A stretch of 64,000 bases of DNA from Ustilago trichophora (taxonomy: Eukaryota; Basidiomycota; Ustilaginomycetes; Ustilaginales; Ustilaginaceae), in the NCBI GenBank assembly GCA_900323505.1, contig OOIN01000003.1, positions 310,001 to 374,000 on the forward strand, in the 5' to 3' direction. The notes below the pieces were generated by a model. It was not told the DNA's origin and did no database searches. It saw only the letters and a program-made list of their open reading frames with translations. Shown piece by piece: positions 1 to 8,830 of this stretch (position 1 is the first letter of the stretch; each line of letters begins with the position of its first letter). The translations under genes and the position numbers were made by a program.

Positions 1-362
1 TAACGGCAGCCGGAGCTACCGGTAATTTCCAAGGATACGCCGATACTGGCGGCACAAGTGAGCATCCTGTATCACCTTAACCTTCCTCTGGTAGGCTGTG
101 GTGGTTTGACCAAGGGAAAAGTAAACTGACTTATTCAATTGACTTACCGTGGGAACGTTAAACAGACTTCGCCCTGATCCCGAAGGGTAGCGGCGTAGGC
201 GAGTATTCGACCATGAACACCGCCGATCGCCAAGTCACCGTTACTTGGCAAGGCGATGGTGCGGCCCACGTAGCGGTGCTAAAGCTACAGGGTGGTCGTT
301 GGACCACGCAATATGATCAGGACGTCAAAAATCCCAATGGGCGCTGGACCATTCAGCTCTGA
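1..362 (+). CDS. Small secreted protein, group A (3' part only)
   Basis: This is the 3' end of a gene that starts left of the window. The first-exon fragment reads in frame from base 3 to 57 and holds a Gly-Asn-Phe-Gln-Gly-Tyr segment. That segment matches the Trp/Tyr-Lys-Gly-Tyr end of exon 1 in the genes at 5855 and 7607. An intron of 108 nt (58-165, GTGAGC...CAG, phase 1) follows. Exon 2 (166-362) opens with Asn-Phe-Ala-Leu-Ile and runs to a TGA at 360-362. It shares the DRQVTVTW stretch with the DQQVTIDW stretch of the 5855 gene. Exon 2 has no cysteine, as in the other group A copies. Splice sites are read by eye from homology. The role is unknown; a secreted plant-colonisation effector is inferred from the paralogues. 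Confidence 0.75.
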
Positions 363-966
363 ATACAGCTTCGACACACGCAACTCGGTGGGATTTTTGC
401 TTCCGGGGTGGTTGCCGAGGACGGGTGTGTAAAGTTATGAATCTGTGGCAACGTGCGCATACTTGTCGAGCAGTTCAAATAAATCAGAGCAACAGAGCAA
501 CGAGAAGGTGTCAAACTGCAATGTGATATGATGTTTGACCCACAGCGTAGTACGGGCAGCCTCGCAAAGCTGGCCCCGTCAAAAATCGGTGGCGATGCGG
601 TGGACCTGGCGACACTTAGTGCTAGGGTGGGATGAGAGTCTGAGGCTCCGTGTAAGGGCGCAGATCCATGAAGATCTCGCAATTGTAATATTGCACAACA
701 CAGTCAAGTAGAGGTGTACGATCGTGAACAGACCCGCGTCTGTTGCTGATTTGGCTATAAGAATCACACTCCGCCGCAGGTGCGGGATGAGTGCAAGTGA
801 GCAAATTGCTTACACATGAGTGAGGACGAAAGAGAAGGGAAGAAAAGATAGGGGAAGAGGGATGGATTGACTTTTTCTGGAAGGATGTAAAGCGACATGG
901 AAGAGTGTGGCTCGCTCATTCTTGAAACCAATCGCGTTGTTTTGATCCTCAGCACTGAAACGATAT
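363..966. other. Intergenic, between convergent 3' ends
   Basis: Spacer between the 3' end of the partial group A gene and the 3' end of the minus-strand gene at 967. The open frames here are short and lack the cysteine, CF or signal-peptide pattern of the cluster. I see no gene in it. Confidence 0.5.
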
Positions 967-1509
967 TCAGGGTACCTTTGCAGTCACAAAGATATGGGAT
1001 GCACCAGGAGAGCACAGAGTTGCTTTGAAGTCTTTGCAGCCGCAAGTAGGTTCTTTGACGATGACGTCTACGCAGTTGCCTGGCTTTTTGCTGGCGAAGA
1101 CGTAGATATCCCAGTATTTCCAGTCCACGACCGCTTTATCGTGGTCTCTAAAGTCCACCACAAAGCCTTCGTGTCGCATTAAAAGGGGGACATCGTGAAG
1201 CTTGTGTCAGTATCGTGAAACTGTGATTCACAGGGCTGGGAGAAAGTGGAATGTTGGAGTGTACTGAAAAATACCTTTCATATCGGGAGCGAGGTAGCCG
1301 AAAAAGGCAGAGGTCTCCTGACGATAGTCTTCCATCGTGAGTTCGCCAGCGACAGTAAAGCAGGCATGACGTGTGCCGACCCTGCTACCACCTCCTGCGC
1401 AGTACTGGCTGTATCCAGTGGGACCGAGATCGGTCTGCCAGCCGACACCGTCAGCATCAGCCCTGACGAAGGCAAAAGCGGTAGCGATAAGAGCGGCGTG
1501 AAATTTCAT
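967..1509 (-). CDS. Small secreted protein, group B (candidate effector)
   Basis: The gene has two exons on the minus strand. Exon 1 is 1509-1275 and exon 2 is 1166-967, with a 108-nt intron (GTATTT...AAG|GC, phase 1). The product is 144 residues. Residues 1-18 form a signal peptide (MKFHAALIATAFAFVRADA). The mature part has Tyr-Cys near residue 36, HACF near residue 49, then GYL before the intron. Exon 2 opens with GFVVDF and carries NCVDV and LCSPGA, giving the four-cysteine core of the cluster. The start is the ATG at 1509; the codon before it is GTG. Its closest relatives here are the genes at 12130 and 13434. The protein is probably exported and acts in the plant apoplast or cell. That is inferred from cluster context, and no biochemical activity can be read from it. 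Confidence 0.85.
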
Positions 1510-1837
1510 CACCAGGTTGCTAATATCAGAAAGGGGCTGAACAGAAAAGGAAACGGAAATTCAGGATAGTGTGAACGAAAAGAGTGGCGAAAGACTCAAG
1601 TCAGAATCACACAGGGCCGAATCCTCATCGAAACGAAAGCAGACCAATCTTTCGGTGGGACTCCAACTACAACCCCTCATTTAGCCCAATGGCAACGCCG
1701 GCAACATGTCACAGACTTCATCTTTGGGCCAAAGTAGTTGTTGGTGGAACGCTGGTACGGTGATTGATTGCATCAAGCTTCGTTCTGCGAGGGTGCATTT
1801 GTGTGACTTTTTCTATATTGCCTCAAGGAGTGTGTTT
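1510..1837. other. Intergenic spacer upstream of the 967 gene
   Basis: This holds the presumed promoter of the minus-strand gene ending at 967. I found no convincing TATA element and no coding pattern. Confidence 0.4.
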
Positions 1838-2033
1838 TCAGAAGGCATGAGCGGGTAGCGCAACGTGCTCTGCACCAGGGGAGCACAAGTGTCTTGTCTC
1901 GGTCTCAAAGCCAGCGTGGTTGTGGACGTGGGCAATGACGCAATTGGGAGAAGTATCGGTGTTTACGATCACTTTCCAGTAGTTGGTGTCCACTGTCATC
2001 ATTGACTTGGTTCCCAATACCACCGCAAAGCCT
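1838..2033 (-). pseudogene. Orphan second exon of a group B secreted protein
   Basis: A group B exon 2 is preserved on the minus strand. A good acceptor (CAGCAG) is followed by GFAVVL, then a conserved central Trp, then NCVIAHV and LCSPGAEHV, and a stop at 1838. The mature first exon with signal peptide, Tyr-Cys and ACF motif should lie within about 100-350 nt to the right. I do not find it: the sequence there contains promoter-like GTG-rich repeats (about 2192-2237) and no CF motif in any minus-strand frame. The open frame does continue upstream of the acceptor, but without a signal peptide. I read this as a remnant left by recombination. A distant, unrecognised first exon remains possible. 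Confidence 0.65.
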
Positions 2034-3156
2034 GCTGAAGAGGTTATGGAAGAAGGACTTGGGAACGAGCGACTCGGACTTTCAAATAGATTATTATATC
2101 TATCCGCTTTCGTTTGATATTTCGTTCGATGCCTGAGCGTGGCCAAGCTGCCATTACAGCCCACGCGACGGTGAATCGTTACCTCTTCTATGAACTGTGG
2201 CGTGTGGCGGTGCAGTGGGACTGTGGGACTGTGGGATGAAGGCTTACATCTACAAAGTCTGGCACAGATGTTGTCGTGGAGATCTGAACCGCTTTCTGAC
2301 CGACAACTCCTCAAAATACGGTCACCTCCCCGCCGGTTGCTGCATAATGATATTTACTCTCGCAAGAAATTTGACTTCATATGAGCTCGCTCGGTGGCAC
2401 AGGAGAATCATTCTGCGTGAAATTATCACACCGCGAAGACTTCCAACTTCGAGCACTCGTACTTGAACTCTGACGATCTGAAAGCGACAGTTGAATGGTC
2501 TCAATAAGGTGGCAGACACGCGACGAAGCGAAAGCTCCAAAATGGAAAGTGGACCGAGGGTGACAGGAACGACTCGGCAGACCCGGTGATTCCCTGAGTT
2601 GCCTTGCTACGCTCGCTTCCAGCGAGCACTATTTTTAAGCCCAAAAATGCAACAGATCCGATCGACACGAGACTCGGGCCGGTCTCGGAAGTTGTGGGTC
2701 AGAGATTTGAACTCGTGGGAAGCAACGCCTACGTCGGCGTCGAGGAGGGATCATCAGGGGGATGATTTTTGGCATCGTCTTGCGTCGATTCGTCTCATCA
2801 GCAGAAATTGAGACGCCCGTTCTATTGCAGGCAACCACAGCTATGGCTAAGATTGTATTTTATGCGAAGAGGGACCTGCATTTGACCGTGGGACGATATT
2901 GGTGGAGATCCCGCAGAATAATTCAGGGTGGAGCCATCTGTTACGGCCTTGTACGACCTTTTTGTGGGATAGATCATCCACAGTGACCATTCGAGCAATG
3001 CGGCAGCTGCACAGTCCCCCTTTCTCATTTGAGTGGGCTTGCGCACAGGGAGAATTTGACGAGTCGATGACCTACTTAAGTTCGAGCCTGTCCGCGTCAC
3101 AGCATAGCTTTCCTCCACCATCCTCTCGGCCCTCAGACTAGTCTGTTCTCTACAAG
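2034..3156. other. Intergenic with GTG-rich repeat patch
   Basis: This lies between the orphan exon and the plus-strand gene at 3157. About 2192-2237 carries a run of degenerate GTGCAGTGGGACTGTGGG units, like those upstream of the 14871 gene. The rest should include the promoter of the 3157 gene. No further coding pattern was recognised. Confidence 0.45.
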
Positions 3157-3711
3157 ATGAAAGCTTTTCTCAGCGCCAGTGCGCTGATGTTCGTCTCCTT
3201 GCTCGGCATCGTAAATGCATATGCAGGGCCTACCTGGCTTCCTGATTCAGCTGAACTGAATTTTGAAGCCTTCTGCGGCAAGGACGACGACGAGAAGCAC
3301 GCTCGTCTGTACAACACCATGCACCTCTGCTTCCTGGGCAAGGGTGATATCACTCAGCAGCTCCTTATGGACCCCCCTACTAATACCTCGGGATACTATT
3401 CGACTGACAAGCAAAGTAGGTGTTCATCAAACCCATTGTCTCACAACTTTAACAGCACCGTCTGACTAATAAATCCCTCTGCTGTAACAGACTTTGTTCT
3501 TGTTCCGTTCAAGCCCGACGACATAGCTAATCGAGCTCTTGACCAGCTGCTTTTCACCAAAGACTACAACATCTCAGTCCATTGGGATGAGCATCAAACG
3601 GTGGTTGTGACGGTCTCTCCGGGGAGTGCAGGCTCGAACAAAGTATTGCTCACCTCTGGCTACTACGATCCGGGAAATGTCGAACACGTCCATCTTTACG
3701 AGTATAATTAA
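3157..3711 (+). CDS. Small secreted protein, group E (candidate effector)
   Basis: Two exons, 3157-3415 and 3491-3711, with a 75-nt intron (GTAGGT...ACAG, phase 1). The product is 159 residues. Residues 1-23 form a signal peptide (Met-Lys, then a hydrophobic stretch ending NAYA). The mature start TWLPDSAELNF resembles WMPDQPKLSW of the 4064 gene, which supports pairing them in one group. Exon 1 has FCG and LCFLG, the equivalents of the Cys and CF positions elsewhere. GYYSTDK just before the intron matches GYYSQDK and GYYKEDK of group B. Exon 2 opens with NFVLV and has no cysteine, so only one disulfide is possible. It ends HVHLYEYN. The function is unknown; the protein is probably secreted during host colonisation. 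Confidence 0.85.
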
Positions 3712-4063
3712 TAAGTGCTTCCGACCTCTTTCTGGACCGATTACATGTCAACTTCCACGATTACTATTCTTGCCGCAGTGATCGACCCCGCTTCAATTGG
3801 CTCCACTCACCATGTCGGTGCTTTCACGTGACTCACGCCCTTTCCATTGAGAAGATCTGGCTTGTAGTCGAGAGTCAACGCTTCACAGTCCTGCGTGCAA
3901 TTTCAATGTCGTAGGGTACAATCAGGCCAAAAGGAGCCTTATGGTGCTGCGGCGCGCGAAGAGAGTTACATCGATGCAAGGACTAGAGTGAACATCGTGC
4001 TTCTGAGCTGAGAACTTGGCCACACTGTCTAATCTCAGACTGTGACATTATGACCTTGCACAT
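3712..4063. other. Convergent 3' spacer
   Basis: Spacer between the 3' ends of the genes at 3157 (+) and 4064 (-). It would hold both transcription ends. I see no coding pattern. Confidence 0.45.
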
Positions 4064-4596
4064 TCACGACAAAGGGATGGGAGGACCTCCACAGTAGAAA
4101 CCGTCCTTGCTGCCGCCGTTGATCTTTTCAATCTGGTATACAGCACAGTTTGTATCCTGCCCAACCGCGATGTTGAAGTTGACGCTGATGATGTATCTGT
4201 CATTCTGCCAGAATGCGGCGTCTCGGTTATCTTGGTAGAGAACAAAATCTGTTGTAGAAAAGCGAACAACAGGTGTGAGCGTGCAAGAACCGCGATGGTT
4301 TTCTCGGAAAGTTTGAAAATCATTGTTGGTTCGATAGCACAGTCCTTGAAGGCGGCTTGATTTGAGATCAACTTACTACGGTCATCAGAAAGCTTGAAGC
4401 CTCTAAAATCTGACTGTGGTGCGAATCCAGTAATGCTTTCCTGCGCTACCAGACAAACATGGGATGTTTGGCTTGCGGTTGCACCTGAACCGCACAAGAG
4501 GTCCCAACTGAGTTTGGGTTGATCCGGCATCCATCCTGCCCCGACGATGCCGAAAAGTGCAGACGCATAAAGAAAGCAAGCAGAGGTGACCTTCAT
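4064..4596 (-). CDS. Small secreted protein, group E (candidate effector)
   Basis: Minus strand: exon 1 4596-4377, exon 2 4248-4064, and a 128-nt intron (GTAAGT...CAG, phase 1). The product is 134 residues. I chose the ATG at 4596 because it starts directly on Lys-Val and a hydrophobic signal peptide (to about residue 21). An ATG five codons upstream is possible. Exon 1 has LLCGSG and SHVCLV, and exon 2 opens NFVLYQDN. NCAVYQI and YCGG, followed by PPIPLS at the C-terminus, match the C-x-x-V and CPG-x-PI-x-L ends of other groups. Thus it keeps the full four-cysteine core that its relative at 3157 lacks. A TATA-like TTATATG lies on the minus strand near 4690, about 95 nt upstream. Confidence 0.85.
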
Positions 4597-5854
4597 GCTG
4601 AATAAAGACACGACTTTCTGAGTTTTGGAAAGTGTTTGCGGGAAATGTTGGGAGGGATCATCGGAAGCTTCGATATGATCAGCTCCAGCTTATATGTTGC
4701 AGCACGTCCGGCTCTCCTGTGCCATGGTTTTTTTTTGCGTTTCGACCTCCCACACGCAAATCATGCGATCGCCCGAAACTTTCATCTCTCTCCAGCTGGC
4801 ACCTGCTCTATTGTTTTGCATCTAAGCCCCTATGAGTCGCCGAAGAATGCCATCCACCATGTTCTCAACGGTGACCATCGACATCCTTCTTCCTCTTTCC
4901 AGCGTTCCAACACACGTAGCATTTGACGCATGTCCAGTTTAGTATAAAGCGCAATTTAGTATTTTACAGCACTTATTGCGCCGCGTGCTACCTCAAGAAT
5001 CTGAGAATCAAGTTCTAGTTCGCTTGGCTGCTGAAGCCTCTCAATAAGACGGTAAACTTAGTGGACCGTGAAGGCTGACCTATTTGAAGGGAAATCTCTC
5101 ATGGTTGCGCACGAGCCTCTTCAAAGCAAATGAGAGTCACGAGACAAAAGCTGTCTTGGACGGGATCGGGGGAAAGAGGGACAAGTCAAGTCCCGCAGCC
5201 TCAGAGGAAAGTGGGTTTGTAGCTCTGTGGGTTGATTGCGGCAACAGTCACCCCTGAGTACAGTCCGGTGTGTGATGAAACGGGGTGAGAGAATCGATAC
5301 GTCGCATTTCATCTTTGCAAGCGCACATGAAAGCGCCGAGCAATCGTAGATGTGTGGCTATGCACGAAGTGCAGATCCGATCGCACCAGCTGTGCAGCTC
5401 AGATCATACATAAACTTCCCTGTATCGTGAAGATGTGGCTCAAGTTGTCAACTTCCAGTTTAAGCTGATTAGTCTAACAAATCCTTGGCGGGGCATGCAA
5501 TGTCCCACGTCACAAAAGAGCAACTGAGCAGCGGGACGGTGTGACAATACGCTTTTGGGATCCACACTGCGGGACCTGTCACCACTCCTTGATGGCAACG
5601 TTGGCGTGTTTTCCCACCAGCTGGCAACGGTGCGATATTCAATGTCCCATTCCTGTTGGCTCCCGGTAAAGTCTGAACTCGACACACCGGCCAGTTTGGC
5701 TTTTACATCACCCTGCTCGCAAGCATATATACGGGCATCCCCTTTCGTTTCCGTCTTTCCTTCTCATTCACAGTCAAGCAAGACAGCCAATCATAGTTCT
5801 CAAAACCAAGACACCCATTTCTCCACTCGAGCCTTCAAGACTTCGCCCTTCAAC
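4597..5854. promoter_or_regulatory. Shared divergent promoter region
   Basis: A 1.26-kb gap between two divergently transcribed secreted-protein genes (4064, minus; 5855, plus). TATA-like elements lie at each end (about 4689 on the minus strand and 5724 on the plus strand). No gene is seen inside. Common upstream control of both neighbours is possible but not shown. Confidence 0.5.
5724..5731 (+). promoter_or_regulatory. TATA element of the 5855 gene
   Basis: CATATATA, about 125 nt before the ATG at 5855. It is followed by CGGGCATCCCCTTTCG, and a near-identical block follows the TATA-like element of the 7123 gene. Confidence 0.55.
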
Positions 5855-6384
5855 ATGATCCCTCTCCGCCTGCTTGCTTTTGCAACTCTCGCCGTCTTTG
5901 CACTTCCTTCGCTTGCTGATTGGGTAACAAAGGATGCCGAGCTTGAATGGGGAGACCGCTGCGATGAACGACCCGCTAATTTTCAGAGACCTTCTGGACG
6001 ATGGCTGTGTTTCACCTACTCTGGTGACATCACCAAAGACGGGGAAATTAAGGGCACCTATAAAGGCTATCTTGTTCAAAAGGACGTGTTCTCCAGTGAG
6101 TATTCATCCTCTGCCTTGACTTACCGTGGCCCATGGTTTCTTCCTTTCTCCACCTTAGCTGACAAAACGAATATTTATTAATGCATCGTACAGAGTTTGC
6201 TCTTGTCGAGGACGGAAAGAGCTCGGATCTGAACACTCGCGATCAGCAAGTGACAATTGATTGGCACACTAAACGAGATGATGGAATGATTCCCGTGACG
6301 CTCAAAAGTAAGCGAAAGGGCAAGTGGGAATCGAGGAATGAGTATAGCCAGCCACTTAGAAGTGGTGAAATCATTTATCTCTGA
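5855..6384 (+). CDS. Small secreted protein, group A, intact copy
   Basis: Two exons, 5855-6095 and 6194-6384, with a 98-nt intron (GTGAGT...ACAG, phase 1). The product is 143 residues. The signal peptide covers residues 1-21 (MIPLRLLAFATLAVFALPSL, cleaved before or near Ala-Asp). The mature part has DRC, then WLCFTYSGDI, then YKGYLV, which is the group A pattern. Exon 2 opens KFALVEDGKSS and holds DQQVTIDW, with no cysteine. One disulfide (DRC to CF) is therefore likely. It is the reference intact copy for the two damaged copies at 7123 and 7607, with which it shares promoter and 3' flank. A long upstream extension of the frame (to 5555) was not used, because the homologues start at MI-x-x-RLLAFA. 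Confidence 0.88.
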
Positions 6385-6430
6385 GCTACGCTCTTCTGAC
6401 CGTTCAGTGCTAGTCTTAGTTGACTTGCAG

Positions 6431-6493
6431 TCTCTTTTCCCTTATCCTTTCTCCTCTCTTTTCCCTTATCCTTTCTCCTCTCCTTTCCCTTTC
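6431..6493 (+). repeat. 24-bp tandem repeat in 3' flank
   Basis: TCTCTTTTCCCTTATCCTTT plus CTCC is present twice in tandem, followed by a third, partial copy. It lies just after the stop of the 5855 gene. The 7607 copy has a single unit-like TCTCTTTTCCCT in the equivalent place, so the expansion is specific to this copy. Confidence 0.75.
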
Positions 6494-6896
6494 ATGAACG
6501 CAGTTTCAGTTTCAGGCGCTCAGCTATCTTATTCTCACGTTTAAGTCTGATTTGCAATTTTGGTTTTGAGCTTGACACCTGGTATCCACCCATGAAGCCG
6601 CAAAAGAGAGCCAGTGTAACCGCGTCCAAAATGAGTCTTTGTACTTGCTCGCAGGTCGAATCGCTTGTGATTTGAACATATTTATCAGCGGAAATAGCGG
6701 AAAGTGAGACCTAGTCTCAGCCAACAGGATGCACATTATTGGTGGCTGACAATGGGGGGTGTGGGTATTTTTCATCCTGCCCTTGCTGTACTGACACCAC
6801 CGTGTGGAGTCTTGCCCGCCCAGGAAGACCCACCAGTGCCGTCATCAGCCCAACAGTTGAGCAGCGGCACGTTCTCACGATATGCTTGTGGGCCAC

Positions 6897-6914
6897 CACT
6901 GTGGCATCTGTCCC
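6897..6914 (+). promoter_or_regulatory. CACTGTGGCAT-type motif
   Basis: CACTGTGGCATCTGTCCC, about 210 nt before the ATG at 7123. It closely resembles CACGGTGGCATCTCTTCC at 10641 and CACGGTGGAATCAG at 12937, all upstream of cluster genes. A transcription-factor site is inferred. Confidence 0.4.
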
Positions 6915-7013
6915 AACTCTAGCTAGCAACGTTGTGAACCCTCCTGGTGACTCTCGGTCAAGTCTGAACTTGGCACACGGTCAAATTTGGCTTTTCCATG
7001 ACCGTATCCGCGA

Positions 7014-7021
7014 GTATATTA
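7014..7021 (+). promoter_or_regulatory. TATA-like element of the 7123 copy
   Basis: GTATATTA followed by TGGGGATCCCCTTTCG. It lies at the same relative place as the TATA of the 5855 gene, about 105 nt before the ATG. Confidence 0.5.
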
Positions 7022-7122
7022 TGGGGATCCCCTTTCGACTTCTTTTCTCATTCACAGTCTCTTGAACATTATAGACTAAAGCGAACGTCGTACTTCACAC
7101 TTCGAGACTTCACCTGTTCAAC

Positions 7123-7363
7123 ATGATCTCCACCCGCTTGCTCGCTTTTGCGACCCTCGCTGTTTGCGATCTTCCCTCGCTTGCTGAATGGGTCCAGCAT
7201 GGCGACAATCAATGGAAAGACCGCTGCGACTTTGACACAGAGCAAAGCGATCACGAACCTTCCGGAAAATGGGTTTGCTTCGCCTACCTTGGAGATATCA
7301 CCACCCGCGGGCCAATTACGGGAGACTGGAAAGGCTATCTCGTTCATCGGGATGGATATACCA
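7123..7363 (+). pseudogene. Group A secreted protein, first exon only
   Basis: Exon 1 is complete: signal peptide (MISTRLLAFATLAV...), DRC, WVCFAYLGDI and WKGYLV, ending at an intact donor (A|GTGAGT at 7364) in phase 1. The second exon is missing. After about 50-60 nt of intron-like sequence the DNA passes directly into the promoter of the 7607 copy (GTAAAGTGTGAAATCGG..., matching the promoter block of the 5855 gene). Unspliced, the frame would run to a TAA near 7420, giving 99 residues. The copy has its own TATA and ATG. It could be spliced onto the second exon of the 7607 copy (same phase), skipping that copy's first exon. Otherwise it is a broken gene. Confidence 0.7.
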
Positions 7364-7468
7364 GTGAGTACAGGATCGCTGCCGTCCACCAAAATTTTCT
7401 CTCTCCTGCTGACTGTCCGTAAAGTGTGAAATCGGCATTCCAACATGTTACATGACCGTACTCGCATC

Positions 7469-7478
7469 CATATACAGG
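7469..7478 (+). promoter_or_regulatory. TATA-like element of the 7607 copy
   Basis: CATATACAGG, about 135 nt before the ATG at 7607, followed by a C-rich stretch as in the other group A promoters. Confidence 0.45.
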
Positions 7479-7606
7479 CACCCCTCCCCCTTCGTCTTCC
7501 TCCTCGTCCACGTTTTACAAACAAAACCACACAAACGATCATCGCAATGACCAAAGTACCCATTCCTCTCTTTGAGACTTCAAGACTTCAAGACTTCACC
7601 ATTGAA

Positions 7607-8145
7607 ATGATTCATACCCGCTTGCTTGCTTTTGCAGCTCTCGCCGTCTTTGCTCTTCCCTCTCTGGCTGAATGGCTGCAAGATGATGGTGAGAGGGACT
7701 ATAAAAGGCGATGCGATTGTGAAACCAGATACAGAGAAGGGTTTCCTGAAGGGAGACGGGTTTGTTTCACCTCCAACGGGGACATTAACCACCATCTTAC
7801 AGGCTACTGGAAAGGCTACGTCACTTATGTAGATGCTTATTCCAGTGAGTATTCCTTTTCTATAGTCACGTCTCATGCGACCACGATTTCGTTTTCGCTT
7901 ACGGTTGGCTAGCGACTGACAAAGGAAACATTTTTGGATGTACAGAGTTTGCTCTTATCGAGGACGGCGGGAGCTCGTGACTGGTCAGACCCGATCTGAT
8001 TGTGACCATTGACTGGACTCGAGAGCCTACTGTTGAAGATGTTCATGTGACGGTCGAAAAGTCGCGGGAAGACGGAAGCTGGTATATGGTCTTGGACGGG
8101 CAGGACAAGATGACATTCAACGGCGCCCCCATCGACCTGACCTAG
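7607..8145 (+). pseudogene. Group A secreted protein with in-frame TGA in exon 2
   Basis: Exon 1 (7607-7844) is intact: signal peptide MIHTRLLAFAALAVFALPSL, RRCD, RVCFTSNGDI and WKGYVTY, with a phase-1 donor GTGAGT. A 101-nt intron ends at CAG (7943-7945). Exon 2 opens KFALIEDGGSS and then meets TGA at 7978-7980, where the 5855 gene has a GAT codon. The frame stays open for 54 further codons, with the VTIDW motif kept, to TAG at 8143. The predicted product is therefore 90 residues instead of about 145. I tested the nearby alternative AG acceptors and each leads to another early stop. This may be a recent nonsense mutation or, since the next codon is CTG, a leaky stop. The 3' flank is homologous to that of the 5855 gene. 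Confidence 0.7.
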
Positions 8146-8260
8146 ACTCTTCTATACGTTCATGGCTAGTCTTGGGTGACTTGCAGTCTCTTTTCCCTCT
8201 CATGAGTGCAAAGGTTATCACTAGGCGCTCAGACTACCATACTACGATTATGATGTCTAG

Positions 8261-8830
8261 CTACATGTTGAAAGTTTTCTTACTGCCGGGGTGGCAAGTC
8301 ACGTCTTGCATGAACGGCTCCAATGCAGCTTCTTGACCTTCGCGTCGTGTCCTTTTCGCCGCTCGCGTGGGAGCCCATACTGCTACTGTTGTGCAGCCCA
8401 AGGATGCTGAGACGTCGATCTTGAACCAGAATCCACAGGCGTAGAAGTCGACGTTACAATCTGTTTCCGCTTTCGGAGCAATCACGACAAACTCTATTGG
8501 GCATCGTAAATTTCGCAATATGTTAGATTTGGGAACATGGTGAATTAGACGACTGAGGATCAGGTCAGACTTACCTTCGCCAGATGCAGAGGCGAAGCCC
8601 AAGCTTTCATGAGATGCTGAATGAGCAGCTGAGGTGATATCGTCGTGAATCGTGAAGCAAGCGTGTGGCAACAGCTCAGCCGAGCTTGAGGCGGCAGGCG
8701 AGCAGTAACGGCGCCACTCGGCTTGGCCACGTGGCGAGCTGTCAAATAACGCGTTGGCCGAATTTGCTGACTTGGCCAGACGTGTCATCAAGAGGCTTAG
8801 CAGCGGCGCAAGCAGAGTCGGAAACTGCAT
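8261..8830 (-). CDS. Small secreted protein, ungrouped, six cysteines
   Basis: Minus strand: exon 1 8830-8575, exon 2 8493-8261, and an 81-nt intron (GTAAGT...ATAG, phase 1). The product is 162 residues. The N-terminus (MQFPTLLAPLLSLLMTRLA) is a signal peptide. RRYCS and HACFTIHDDI are the exon-1 core motifs. Exon 2 opens EFVVIAP and carries DCN, ACGFWF, GCTTVAV and VTCHPG. It thus keeps the four-cysteine core and adds a pair in exon 2. A basic insert (AAKRTRREGQEAA) precedes the last motif. The start was placed at the Met that begins the hydrophobic stretch; the frame runs open for 41 more codons upstream. The gene converges with the 7607 copy. The function is unknown. Confidence 0.8.
   Translation of the reverse strand: MQFPTLLAPLLSLLMTRLAKSANSANALFDSSPRGQAEWRRYCSPAASSSAELLPHACFTIHDDITSAAHSASHESLGFASASGEGKSDLILSRLIHHVPKSNILRNLRCPIEFVVIAPKAETDCNVDFYACGFWFKIDVSASLGCTTVAVWAPTRAAKRTRREGQEAALEPFMQDVTCHPGSKKTFNM

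Larger units (their letters stand above)
6385..7122. other. Intergenic: 3' repeat and promoter of the 7123 copy
   Basis: The first part is the 3' flank of the 5855 gene and carries a 24-bp tandem repeat. The second part is the promoter of the 7123 copy. It has a CACTGTGGCATCTG motif at 6897 and a segment (about 6955-7045) alignable to the 5855 promoter. No gene seen. Confidence 0.55.

Noticed and set aside
2236..2384. ATGAAG-start frame at 2236 as a further secreted protein
   Set aside because: Although it starts Met-Lys, there is no hydrophobic signal and no Cys/CF order, and the frame is short.
5555..5854. In-frame extension upstream of the 5855 gene
   Set aside because: It would cover the TATA and promoter block. 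The paralogues start at the Met of the signal peptide.
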